Origin: CALKJU01 sp046349355
Lineage (GTDB): Bacteria > Pseudomonadota > Alphaproteobacteria > Geminicoccales > Geminicoccaceae
Direction: 5' to 3'
DNA length: 64,000 nucleotides
Assembly (NCBI GenBank): GCA_046349355.1
Contig: JAXMCM010000019.1
Coordinates: 227,106-291,105, forward strand
Below are positions 46,062 through 55,503 of this stretch, piece by piece. The position numbers and the translations under genes were made by a program. Under the pieces are notes generated by a model. It was not told where the DNA came from. It searched no databases and was given only the letters and a program-made list of their open reading frames with translations. The stretch's first letter is position 1. Each line of letters begins with the position of its first letter.

Positions 46062-47015
46062 ATGAGCGAGCAGCAGGGCCGCATCGAGATCGCGCTGATC
46101 GGGGCGCAGCGGCCGCAGACGATCGAGGCCTTGGAGAAGGTCTTCACCCTGCACCACGTCTACGCCGAGCCCGATCCGGTGGCGAAGCTGAAGGAGCTGG
46201 GCCCGCGCATCCGCGGTGCCGCCGGCCACGGCATGGCCGGGCTCTCGTCCGCGCACATGGCGGCCCTGCCCAACCTCGAGATCTGCGCCATCAACGGCGT
46301 CGGCCTCGAGACCAGCGACGTCGCCGGCGCCAAGGCCCGCGGCATCGTCCTGACGATCACGCCGGTGCTCTACGACGAGGTCGCCGACCTCGCCATCGGC
46401 CTCGCGCTCGACGCCTGCCGGCGCATCACCGAGGGCGACCGCTACGTCCGCTCCGGCAAGTGGCTCAAGGGCCGCATGCCGCAGGGCCGCAAGCTCACCG
46501 GCATGAAGGCCGGGCTGATCGGCGTCGGCCGCATCGGCATCGAGGTCGCCAACCGCCTCGCCGCCTTCAAGTGCCCGATCGCCTACGTCGACCCGGTGCC
46601 GCGCGACCTGCCCTACACCCGCTACGAGGATCCGGTGGCGCTGGCCCGCGACAGCGACATCCTGTTCCTGTGCGCTGCCGGCAAGCCCAAGGGCACGGCC
46701 GCGCCGATCGTCGGCCGCGCCATCCTCGAGGCGCTCGGCCCGCGCGGCATCTTCGTCAACATCGCCCGCGGCTGGCTGGTCGACGAGCCGGCGCTGGTCG
46801 AGCTGCTGGCGGCGAGGAAGCTGGGTGCTGCCGGCCTCGACGTCTTCGACGACGAGCCGCACGTGCCGGAGGCCCTGTTCGCGCTCGACAACGTCGTGCT
46901 CACCCCGCACATCGCCAGCAACACCGAGGAGACGGCGGCGGCCATGGGCGATCTCGTCGTCGCCAACCTCGTCAGCTGGTTCGCCGGCAAGGGCGCGATC
47001 TCGCCGATCCCCTGA
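46062..47015 (+). CDS. D-2-hydroxyacid dehydrogenase (glyoxylate/hydroxypyruvate reductase-like)
   Basis: 317 residues from ATG 46062. The NAD-binding motif GLIGVGRIGIEVANRLAAF is complete. The catalytic triad is visible as Arg in FVNIARGWLVDE, Glu in DVFDDEPHVP and His in VLTPHIASNTEE. The N-terminal substrate domain has NGVGLETSDVAGAKARGI. These enzymes reduce glyoxylate, hydroxypyruvate or related 2-oxoacids. Codon use matches the neighbours. It is convergent with the glucan exporter gene, and a hairpin sits in the gap. Confidence 0.91.
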   Translation: MSEQQGRIEIALIGAQRPQTIEALEKVFTLHHVYAEPDPVAKLKELGPRIRGAAGHGMAGLSSAHMAALPNLEICAINGVGLETSDVAGAKARGIVLTITPVLYDEVADLAIGLALDACRRITEGDRYVRSGKWLKGRMPQGRKLTGMKAGLIGVGRIGIEVANRLAAFKCPIAYVDPVPRDLPYTRYEDPVALARDSDILFLCAAGKPKGTAAPIVGRAILEALGPRGIFVNIARGWLVDEPALVELLAARKLGAAGLDVFDDEPHVPEALFALDNVVLTPHIASNTEETAAAMGDLVVANLVSWFAGKGAISPIP

Positions 47016-47081
47016 TGGACGGTGCATGACGGGGCGGGCTGTTCCCGCTCCGTTCCGCGCTCTTTACGGTTTCCTCCAAAG

Positions 47082-47105
47082 TTCCTACTCCAAATGGAGT
47101 AGGAA
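47082..47105. terminator. 24-bp perfect inverted repeat between convergent genes
   Basis: TTCCTACTCCA and TGGAGTAGGAA are exact reverse complements separated only by AA. The element is unusually AT-rich for this genome. It lies between two convergent genes, so a bidirectional terminator hairpin (10-bp stem, AAAT loop) is the simplest reading. Its symmetry also fits an operator. Confidence 0.55.
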
Positions 47106-47135
47106 ACAGTCGCGATTAAGCGAATCGCCGGGGCA

Positions 47136-48896
<1,761 letters not shown>

Positions 48897-49074
48897 GGCG
48901 GCAGCCTAGCGCCCCTCGCTGCACCACCCCACCGTTTCGAATCCCCAGGGCAGGGTCGCGGGACCGGCGGGCTTTCGTTTGACCGGAGGGGCGAGGCCAT
49001 GCTCTGGATTGCACAACCAAGGGGCGCATCGGGGGCGACCCAGAGCAACGTCGACGCACGGTCGGGACAACAAG

Positions 49075-50457
49075 ATGAGCCGCAGTCACGACGACTTTTC
49101 CGGCAGGTCCGCGCTGAGCCGGCGCTCGCTGCTGCTGGGCCTGCCGACGGGCCTCGCCGTGCTCGGCGGGACGGCCGGCACGGCACAGGCGACGTCGTCC
49201 GCGGCATTCCGCACGGCCGCCGACTACCTCGTCGAGTTCTATCCGCTCTGGTTCACCTACTATCAGTCCTTCCTGATCGAGCCCAACCGGCTGATCGGCC
49301 CGGTCCGGGTGTCGCCGCTCTACCAGGTGGTCGTGGCGATCAACGTCGACACGATCTACGCCAGCTGCTTCGTCGACCTGTCGGCGCAGCCGGCGGTGCT
49401 GACCGTCCCGTCAACCAGCCTGACCTACTCGGTCCTCAGCCTCGACCCCTACGGCACCGTGCTGGACACGCCGATCAGCGGCCCCGGCCGCTTCGCCCTG
49501 GTCGGTCCCGGCTACAGCGGCACGCTGCCCTCGGGCGTCAAGCGGACGCCGGTCGCCTACGACCACACCGTGCTGATCTTCCGCATCGACAAGTTCAGCG
49601 CGTTCGGGGTCGACCAGACGCCCGAGGCCCGCGCCTTCCGCCGCGCCCTCAAGATGCAGTCGCTGTCGGGCTACCTGCAGGACCCGGCCGGCGGCGGCAC
49701 GCGGATCGCACCCGAGGCCGAGTTCAGCGCTCCCTACAAGACCGCGGCCGACGCGCTGATCGCGCGCAGGCCGATCGCGTTCCTGGGCCAGCTGCAGGCG
49801 GCGGTGAAGTCGCCCAAGACGCCGACGCTGTCGAAGCGCCAGAGCGAGCTCGCGGCCCGGTTCGACCGGATCTTCGCCGCCCGGGCCAGCAGCGGCGACG
49901 GCCCGGCGCTGGCCGCCGGCGCCAGGGCGGGCCACCGGCTGATCATCGACAGCTACCTCGAGAACCGCGGCCCGACCAACTGGATCCACTACACCAACAT
50001 CGGCGCCTGGGGCCGCGACGTGCTCGCCCGCGCCGCGATCACCCAGTACATCCAGTACGGCAACGACATCGGTGCCGCCGCCTACTACCACACCTTCCGC
50101 GACGGCTCGGGCGACGCGCTGCAGGGCAGCCGGCCCAACGGCTACGCCCTGCGCTTCGACAGCGCCCGGCTGCCGGAGGCCAAGCGGTTCTGGTCGCTGA
50201 CCGCCTACACGCCGGAATCGATCGAGCTGATCCCCAACCCGATCCGCAAGTACCGCATCGCCAGCTATTCGGGGCTGCAATACAATGCGGACGGCTCGCT
50301 GACGATCCGCATCGCCAGGGAGAAGCCGGCCGGCGTGCCGGAGTCCAACTGGCTGCCGGTCGGCTCCCGCCCGTTCAACATCATGCTGCGCGTCTACGGG
50401 CCCGAGGGCTCGGTCGCCGACAACACTTACGTCCCGCCGGCGATCCGCAAGCGCTAG
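49075..50457 (+). CDS. DUF1254/DUF1214-type secreted protein
   Basis: 460 residues from ATG 49075. The N-terminus has ALSRRSLLLGLPTGLAVLGG, a twin-arginine-like signal cleaved near AQAT. The body matches the DUF1254-DUF1214 pair: NRLIGPVRVSPLYQVVVAINVDTIYASCFVDLS early on, then RFWSLTAYTPESIELIPNPIRKY and SNWLPVGSRPFNIMLRVYGP at the C-terminus. Such proteins are exported and of unknown function. A 178-bp gap separates it from the divergent glucan exporter gene. Confidence 0.89.
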   Translation: MSRSHDDFSGRSALSRRSLLLGLPTGLAVLGGTAGTAQATSSAAFRTAADYLVEFYPLWFTYYQSFLIEPNRLIGPVRVSPLYQVVVAINVDTIYASCFVDLSAQPAVLTVPSTSLTYSVLSLDPYGTVLDTPISGPGRFALVGPGYSGTLPSGVKRTPVAYDHTVLIFRIDKFSAFGVDQTPEARAFRRALKMQSLSGYLQDPAGGGTRIAPEAEFSAPYKTAADALIARRPIAFLGQLQAAVKSPKTPTLSKRQSELAARFDRIFAARASSGDGPALAAGARAGHRLIIDSYLENRGPTNWIHYTNIGAWGRDVLARAAITQYIQYGNDIGAAAYYHTFRDGSGDALQGSRPNGYALRFDSARLPEAKRFWSLTAYTPESIELIPNPIRKYRIASYSGLQYNADGSLTIRIAREKPAGVPESNWLPVGSRPFNIMLRVYGPEGSVADNTYVPPAIRKR

Positions 50458-50465
50458 CGCCCTGA

Positions 50466-51314
50466 CTATTCGAGATCGTCGAGCTCCTCGTGGATCTCGG
50501 CGATCAGCTCCTGCCGGCTCGCCGCCCCGCGGCCGAGCCGGGCGGCGATGGTCCCGGCGATGAGGTGGACCGCACTCAGCATCGCCGTGTGCGACGGGCC
50601 CGCCTGCTGCCCCATGGCGTGGCAGGGCAGCACCAGCGCTCCCAGCCGGCGGGCCGCGGCGGCACTGGTCGGGTCGGTCAGCATGACGATCTCTAGCCGG
50701 GTGGTGCGGGCGTAGTCGAGGATCGGCCGCATCACCCTGAGCTGCGGCCGCGTCGCCAGCACCAGCAGGCCGTCATGCGCCCCGGTCATCGCCAGGTCCT
50801 CGGCCCAGGCGCCTGCCTGCCCGGCCAGCAGGTGCACGCCCGGGCGGACCCGCGCCAGCAGCAGCCTCGCAAGCCTGGCCAGCCCCTCCTCGGCCCCCAT
50901 CCCCAGCACCCATAGCCGCGGTACGCTGGCCAGCCGGTCGGTCAGCGCCTGCAGCGCGTCCGAGCGCAGCTCCTCGAAGGTGCGGCTGAGGTTGGCGATC
51001 TCGATCTTCAGGTGCTCGGCGAGGCTCGCCGCCTCGCGCGGGGCCGCCGCCGGCCGGGCGACACGCTGGATCGGGCCGGTGCGGTTGCGCTCCTCGCGCG
51101 CCTGCAGCCGGACCTCGTTGAAGTCGCTGTAGCCGAGGCTGCGGAACAGCCGGGCCGCGGTCGCCTTCGACACCCCGGCCATGCCGGCGAGCTCGGTCGC
51201 CGACCAGGTCAGGATCTCGTCGGTGCGGTCGAGGACGAACGCGGCCAGCTTCTGCTCGGCCGGCGACAGCTCCTCGAATCGTTCCTGGATGCGCAGGGCC
51301 AGCCGGGTCGCCAT
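50466..51314 (-). CDS. MurR/RpiR family transcriptional regulator
   Basis: 282 residues on the minus strand, convergent with the DUF1254 gene. The N-terminal HTH_6 domain includes LSPAEQKLAAFVLDRTDEIL and AGVSKATAARLFRSLGYSDF. The C-terminal SIS domain includes LWVLGMGAEEGLARL and AHDGLLVLATRPQLRVMRPIL, and normally binds a phosphosugar or related effector. It is divergent from the purine-type operon starting at 51429. A GAAAC/GTTTC palindrome lies in the shared gap, which makes it the probable regulator of that operon. Confidence 0.91.
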   Translation of the reverse strand: MATRLALRIQERFEELSPAEQKLAAFVLDRTDEILTWSATELAGMAGVSKATAARLFRSLGYSDFNEVRLQAREERNRTGPIQRVARPAAAPREAASLAEHLKIEIANLSRTFEELRSDALQALTDRLASVPRLWVLGMGAEEGLARLARLLLARVRPGVHLLAGQAGAWAEDLAMTGAHDGLLVLATRPQLRVMRPILDYARTTRLEIVMLTDPTSAAAARRLGALVLPCHAMGQQAGPSHTAMLSAVHLIAGTIAARLGRGAASRQELIAEIHEELDDLE

Positions 51315-51340
51315 GGCCCGATCCTAGCAGCTCCGCCGCA

Positions 51341-51362
51341 TGCTGAAACGCCTGTTTCGGCA
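51341..51362. promoter_or_regulatory. Palindrome, candidate RpiR operator
   Basis: TGCTGAAAC and GTTTCGGCA are near-perfect inverted repeats separated by GCCT, 27 bp from the RpiR start codon. A further TGAAACGATCGAT half-site follows at 51373. GAAA...TTTC symmetry is common in RpiR-type operators. Confidence 0.6.
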
Positions 51363-51428
51363 TTGACCGGACCTGAAACGATCGATACTGACTCGGCTCG
51401 GCAAGCGGTCCTGGCGAGGCACCCGGCG

Positions 51429-52172
51429 ATGACCCGTACACGGCTGGTCCGCGAGAAGATCTGGCACCGCCTGCGCGACGTGGCCCTGCCCGATTCCCGC
51501 TTCCACCTGAACTTCGCCGAGGTCATCCCCGACTTCACGGACAGTGCCAGGGCCATCGACCGGCTGGTCCGCGAGCCGTTCTACGAGGCCGGCGCCTATG
51601 CCTTCGTCACCCCCGACAACTGCCTGGTCGACCTGCGCCGGCGGATGCTCGAGGCCGGCAAGAGCATGGTGGTGTCGACCTACGGCATCTACCGCGGCTT
51701 CTTCCTGCTCGAGCACGGCATGGTGCCGAAGGGCCAGGAGCTGTTCGCCGCCTGGCTCGACGGGCTCGAGCATTTCGGCCGGCCGATCACCCTGGCCGAG
51801 GTCGCCCGGCGCGGCCGCTTCGACTTCATGGTCACCGGCGCCTCGGCGGTCTCGCTGGACGGCGTCCGCTTCGGCAAGGGCCACGGCTTCTTCGACCTCG
51901 AATGGGGCATGTTCACCGACATCGGCATCGTCGACGAGGCCACCCCGGTGGCGGCCGTCGTCCACGACGTCCAGGTGGTCGAGGAAAAACTGTTCCCGAG
52001 CCCGACCGACATCATCGTCGACCTGATCGCGACCCCGGGGGCGATGCACCGGGTCGAGCGCCGCCAGACGCGGCCGCGCGGGGTCAAGTGGGAGCTGCTG
52101 GAGCCGGCGCAGATCGCCGCGACGCCGCCGCTCCAGGAGTTGCAGCGAATGCGAGGCGTGGCCCCGGCCTGA
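51429..52172 (+). CDS. 5-formyltetrahydrofolate cyclo-ligase-like protein
   Basis: 247 residues from ATG 51429. The fold is of the 5-FTHF cyclo-ligase/NagB-like type: TRLVREKIWHRLRDVAL at the N-terminus, then AYAFVTPDNCLVDLRRRMLE, and the glycine-rich FGKGHGFFDLEWGMF, equivalent to the G-x-G-x-G-x-x-D ATP/folate loop. The N-terminal ATP-binding Lys/Arg region is less conserved than in true cyclo-ligases, as in the MTHFSD-like group. It is the first gene of an operon that ends in adenine deaminase, so a link to purine or one-carbon metabolism is suggested by context only. Confidence 0.82.
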   Translation: MTRTRLVREKIWHRLRDVALPDSRFHLNFAEVIPDFTDSARAIDRLVREPFYEAGAYAFVTPDNCLVDLRRRMLEAGKSMVVSTYGIYRGFFLLEHGMVPKGQELFAAWLDGLEHFGRPITLAEVARRGRFDFMVTGASAVSLDGVRFGKGHGFFDLEWGMFTDIGIVDEATPVAAVVHDVQVVEEKLFPSPTDIIVDLIATPGAMHRVERRQTRPRGVKWELLEPAQIAATPPLQELQRMRGVAPA

Positions 52173-52197
52173 CACCGGCGGCCCAACGGAGGAGGGC

Positions 52198-53169
52198 ATG
52201 GAGATGCGCATGGACCGTCGAGGCTTCATCGGAACCGCCACGGCCGCCGCGGCCCTGGGCGCCTTCGGCCGCCGGGCCGCCGCGGCGACCCCGCTGACGA
52301 TGCAGGCCGCCTGGGTCAACGACGCCGAGTTCGCCGGCTACTTCCTCGCCATCGACCAGGGCTACTACACCGCCGAGGGGCTCGACCTGACCTACCTGTC
52401 GGGCGGCCCGGACGTGATCCCGGAGAGCTCGCTGCTCTCGGCCAAGGCCGACCTCGCGCTGACCACGCCCGACACCACGATCAAGGCCATCGTCGAGCAG
52501 GGCGCCCCCTTCAAGATCATCGGTGCCCAGTACCAGAAGAACCCGATCGGCGTCGTCAGCCTGGCCAAGAACCCGATCAACGAGCCCAAGGACCTGATCG
52601 GCAAGACCCTGGCGGTCCCGCCGGTCAACGTGATCTCGGTCGAGGCGATGCTGAAGCTCAGCGGCATCGACCGCAGCCAGGTCAACATCGTGCCCTACGC
52701 CTACGACCCGACGCCGCTGATCAAGGGCGAGATCGACGCCTCGATCGACTTCACCACCAACGTGCCGTTCACCATCGAGCAGGCCGGCGAGAAGGCGCAC
52801 TCCTTCCTGCTCTACGACCACGGCTTCACGATCTACAACGACACCGTCGTGGTCACCGAGGAGACCCTCAAGGCCAAGCGCAAGGAGCTGGTCGCCTGGC
52901 TGCGCGCCAGCCGCAAGGGCTGGGTCGAGAACCTCGCCGACCCGGCGCTGTGGCCGCCCAAGTGGGAGAACACCTGGTTCAAGGGCACCGGCCGCTCGAT
53001 CGCCAACGAGATCTACTTCAACACGGCGCAGAAGCCGCTGATCGACACCCCGGCCGGCATCTTCGCCCTGACCGAGGACGGCATCGCCAAGAACATCGCC
53101 GCCCTGGCCGAGATCGGCATCAACGCCACCCCGGCGATGTTCGACACGACGCTGCTCGCCGAGATCTGA
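52198..53169 (+). CDS. NMT1/THI5-like ABC transporter substrate-binding protein
   Basis: 323 residues from ATG 52198, with GGAGGAGGG immediately upstream; ATG 52204 or 52210 are alternatives with better spacing. The N-terminus MDRRGFIGTATAAAALGAFG is Tat-like, and the mature start follows AAAATPL. Family motifs are MQAAWVNDAEFAGYFLAIDQ, TAEGLDLTYLSGGPDV and LALTTPDTTIKAI. It is followed at once (TGATG) by a cognate ATPase and permease, and then by adenine deaminase, so a purine, pyrimidine or related heterocycle is the likely ligand. Confidence 0.92.
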   Translation: MEMRMDRRGFIGTATAAAALGAFGRRAAAATPLTMQAAWVNDAEFAGYFLAIDQGYYTAEGLDLTYLSGGPDVIPESSLLSAKADLALTTPDTTIKAIVEQGAPFKIIGAQYQKNPIGVVSLAKNPINEPKDLIGKTLAVPPVNVISVEAMLKLSGIDRSQVNIVPYAYDPTPLIKGEIDASIDFTTNVPFTIEQAGEKAHSFLLYDHGFTIYNDTVVVTEETLKAKRKELVAWLRASRKGWVENLADPALWPPKWENTWFKGTGRSIANEIYFNTAQKPLIDTPAGIFALTEDGIAKNIAALAEIGINATPAMFDTTLLAEI

Positions 53170-53942
53170 TGCGGCAGCCGCGCGACCTGGTCCTCGAGGG
53201 GGTCACCAAGACCTACCAGGTCCGCGGCACGCCGCTTCCCGTCCTCGAGGGCTTCGACCTCGCCTGCCCGGCCGGCTCGTTCACCGCCCTGATCGGGCCG
53301 TCCGGCTGCGGCAAGTCGACGATCCTGCGCCTGGCGCTCGGCCTCGAGACCGTCGACGCCGGCAGCGTCACCATCGGCGGCGAGGCGCCGCGGAAGGCCG
53401 CCGCCGCCGGCGAGCTCGGCGTCGCCTTCCAGGACCCGGCGCTGCTGCCCTGGCGCAGTGTCGAGGCCAACGTCGCCCTGCCGCTCGACGTGCTGGGCCG
53501 CGGCCGCTCCCAGGCGTCCGCGCGCATCGCCGGGCTGATCCGCCTCGTCGGCCTCGCCGGCTTCGAGACCGCCGTGCCGTCCCAGCTCAGCGGCGGCATG
53601 CGCCAGCGCGTCGCCATCGCCCGGGCACTCGTCACCGACCCCGGCGTCCTCTTCCTCGACGAGCCGTTCGGTGCGCTCGACCAGATCCTGCGCCGGCAGA
53701 TGAACCTCGAGCTGCAGCGCATCTGGCAGGAGGGCGGTGCGACCACCCTGCTGGTCACCCACGGCATCGACGAGGCCGTGTTCCTCGCCGACCGCGTCGT
53801 CGTCCTGCGCGGCCGCCCCGGACGCATCGTCCAGAGCGTCGACGTGCCCTTCGCCCGGCCGCGCGACCCGGAGATGTTCCGCGACCCGGCCTTCCACGCC
53901 TTGTGCGATCAGGTGGCGCTGCACCTCACCGGCGCGCCATGA
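53169..53942 (+). CDS. ABC transporter ATP-binding protein (SsuB/TauB/ThiZ type)
   Basis: 257 residues. Walker A is GPSGCGKST, the Q-loop reads VAFQDPALLPWRSVEANV, the signature is QLSGGMRQRVAIARAL and Walker B is VLFLDEPFGALD. The layout matches ATPases that serve NMT1-type binding proteins. It overlaps its neighbours on both sides (TGATG at the start, ATGA at the end), so it is translationally coupled to the binding protein and to the fused permease. Confidence 0.94.
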   Translation: MRQPRDLVLEGVTKTYQVRGTPLPVLEGFDLACPAGSFTALIGPSGCGKSTILRLALGLETVDAGSVTIGGEAPRKAAAAGELGVAFQDPALLPWRSVEANVALPLDVLGRGRSQASARIAGLIRLVGLAGFETAVPSQLSGGMRQRVAIARALVTDPGVLFLDEPFGALDQILRRQMNLELQRIWQEGGATTLLVTHGIDEAVFLADRVVVLRGRPGRIVQSVDVPFARPRDPEMFRDPAFHALCDQVALHLTGAP

Positions 53943-55486
53943 GCGGCCGCTGGCGCACCGCCCTCTACCTGCTCGTCCTGCTCGTCCTCTGGGAGGTCGC
54001 CGGCCGCCTCGACCTCGTCGCCTCCGGTGCTCTGCCGGCCCCGTCCGAGATCCTCGTCCAGTTCTGGGGCGACCGCGGCGACTACGGGCCGCACGTCGCC
54101 GCGACCCTGACCACCGCCGTGCAGGGCTTCGCCATCGGCAACCTGATCGCCGTGCTGGCGGCGTTGGCCTTCGTCCTGTGGCCCGCGAGCTCCCGGCTGG
54201 CCCGCGGCATCAACGTCGCCCTGTTCGCCGTCCCGCCGATCGCCATCGTGCCGATCCTCATCATCGCCTTCACCGGCGACACCCCGCGCATCGTGCTGGC
54301 GGCCCTGGCCGTCTACTTCCCGACCATGACCGCCATGGTCGTCGGCCTCACCCAGGTCGACCCGCGCACCGTCGACCTCGTCCGCGCCTATGCCGGCGGC
54401 GACCTGGCCCTGCTGCGCTGGGTCCGCCTGCGCTCGAGCCTGCCGGCGCTGCTGGGCGGCCTGCGCGTCGCCGCCCCCAACGCCGTGCTGGGCGCCATCC
54501 TCGCCGAGTTCGGCTCAGGCGCGCGCTGGGGCCTCGGCACCTACCTGCTGGGCTCGCTGGGCCAGGCCAACCCGGCCCGGCTCTGGGGCATCGGCCTCGC
54601 CGCCACCGCCATCGCCGGCCTCGGCTACCTCGTCTTTGCACTCCTCGGCGCCCGCGTCGCCGGCACCAGCCGGGCCGTCACCATCGCCGCCGGGGCCGTC
54701 CCCGACAGCGGCGCCGACAGCGGCGGCCGCCTGCTGATGGCGGCCTCGGTGGTGCTGCCCTTCCTCGTCTGGTGGGCGCTGGCGCTGCTGCTCGGCACCT
54801 CGCCCATCGTCTTCAAGACCCCGGCCGGCGTCGCCGACTACCTGCTGCTCGGCCCGACCGCCGCCTCGGCCCAGGCCCGGCTCGCCGCCGCCCTGCTGCA
54901 GACCCTGCCGCTGGCCTTCCTCGGCCTCGCCGCCGGGCTCGCCTTCGCCTTCGCCCTGGCCGTGCTGGGCGAGGTCCGCCCGACCCTGGCCTCGGCCCTG
55001 CTGCCGGTGGCCCTGGTCACCCAGACCATGCCGCTGGTGGCGCTCACCCCGCTGCTCGTGCTGCTGCTCGGCCGCGGCGTCGCCGTGACCCTCGCCATCA
55101 CCGTCTCGGTCACCTTCTTCCCGGCCTACGTCGCGATCGCCCAGGGCCTGCGGCTCGTCCCGCAGGCCGCCTTCGACCTGACCCGCGCCTACGGCTCCGG
55201 CTGGCTGGCCGAGCTCCGCCTCGTCGCCATCCCCTCGGCCCTGCCCTACCTGATGGCCGCAGCCCGCCTCGCCGTGCCGCGGGCGCTGCTGGGCGTGATG
55301 ATCGCCGAATGGCTGGCCACCGGCAGAGGCCTCGGCAACCTGCTCAACCAGTCGCGCGGCTACCTCGACTATGGCATGATCTGGAGCGTCGCGCTGGTGT
55401 CCGTGCTGGTCTCGATCCTGGCCTACGAGCTGGTCACCATCGCCGAGTCCCGGCTGCTCCGCCGCTACGGCATGGCCGGGCGCTGA
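53939..55486 (+). CDS. ABC transporter permease, fused double-domain form
   Basis: 515 residues, twice the size of a normal SsuC-type permease. Two BPD_transp_1 units are joined head to tail. The first runs to about residue 240, with LVRAYAGGDLALLRWVRLRSSLPALLGGLR as its EAA-like loop. The second starts near residue 260, with LTRAYGSGWLAELRLVAIPSALPYLMA. Each half has about six helices. The usual homodimeric permease is therefore replaced by a single-chain pseudo-dimer. The preceding ATPase and binding protein are single, so this is a complete importer. Confidence 0.9.
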   Translation: MSGRWRTALYLLVLLVLWEVAGRLDLVASGALPAPSEILVQFWGDRGDYGPHVAATLTTAVQGFAIGNLIAVLAALAFVLWPASSRLARGINVALFAVPPIAIVPILIIAFTGDTPRIVLAALAVYFPTMTAMVVGLTQVDPRTVDLVRAYAGGDLALLRWVRLRSSLPALLGGLRVAAPNAVLGAILAEFGSGARWGLGTYLLGSLGQANPARLWGIGLAATAIAGLGYLVFALLGARVAGTSRAVTIAAGAVPDSGADSGGRLLMAASVVLPFLVWWALALLLGTSPIVFKTPAGVADYLLLGPTAASAQARLAAALLQTLPLAFLGLAAGLAFAFALAVLGEVRPTLASALLPVALVTQTMPLVALTPLLVLLLGRGVAVTLAITVSVTFFPAYVAIAQGLRLVPQAAFDLTRAYGSGWLAELRLVAIPSALPYLMAAARLAVPRALLGVMIAEWLATGRGLGNLLNQSRGYLDYGMIWSVALVSVLVSILAYELVTIAESRLLRRYGMAGR

Positions 55487-55503
55487 ACGGGACGGGTTCC
55501 GCC

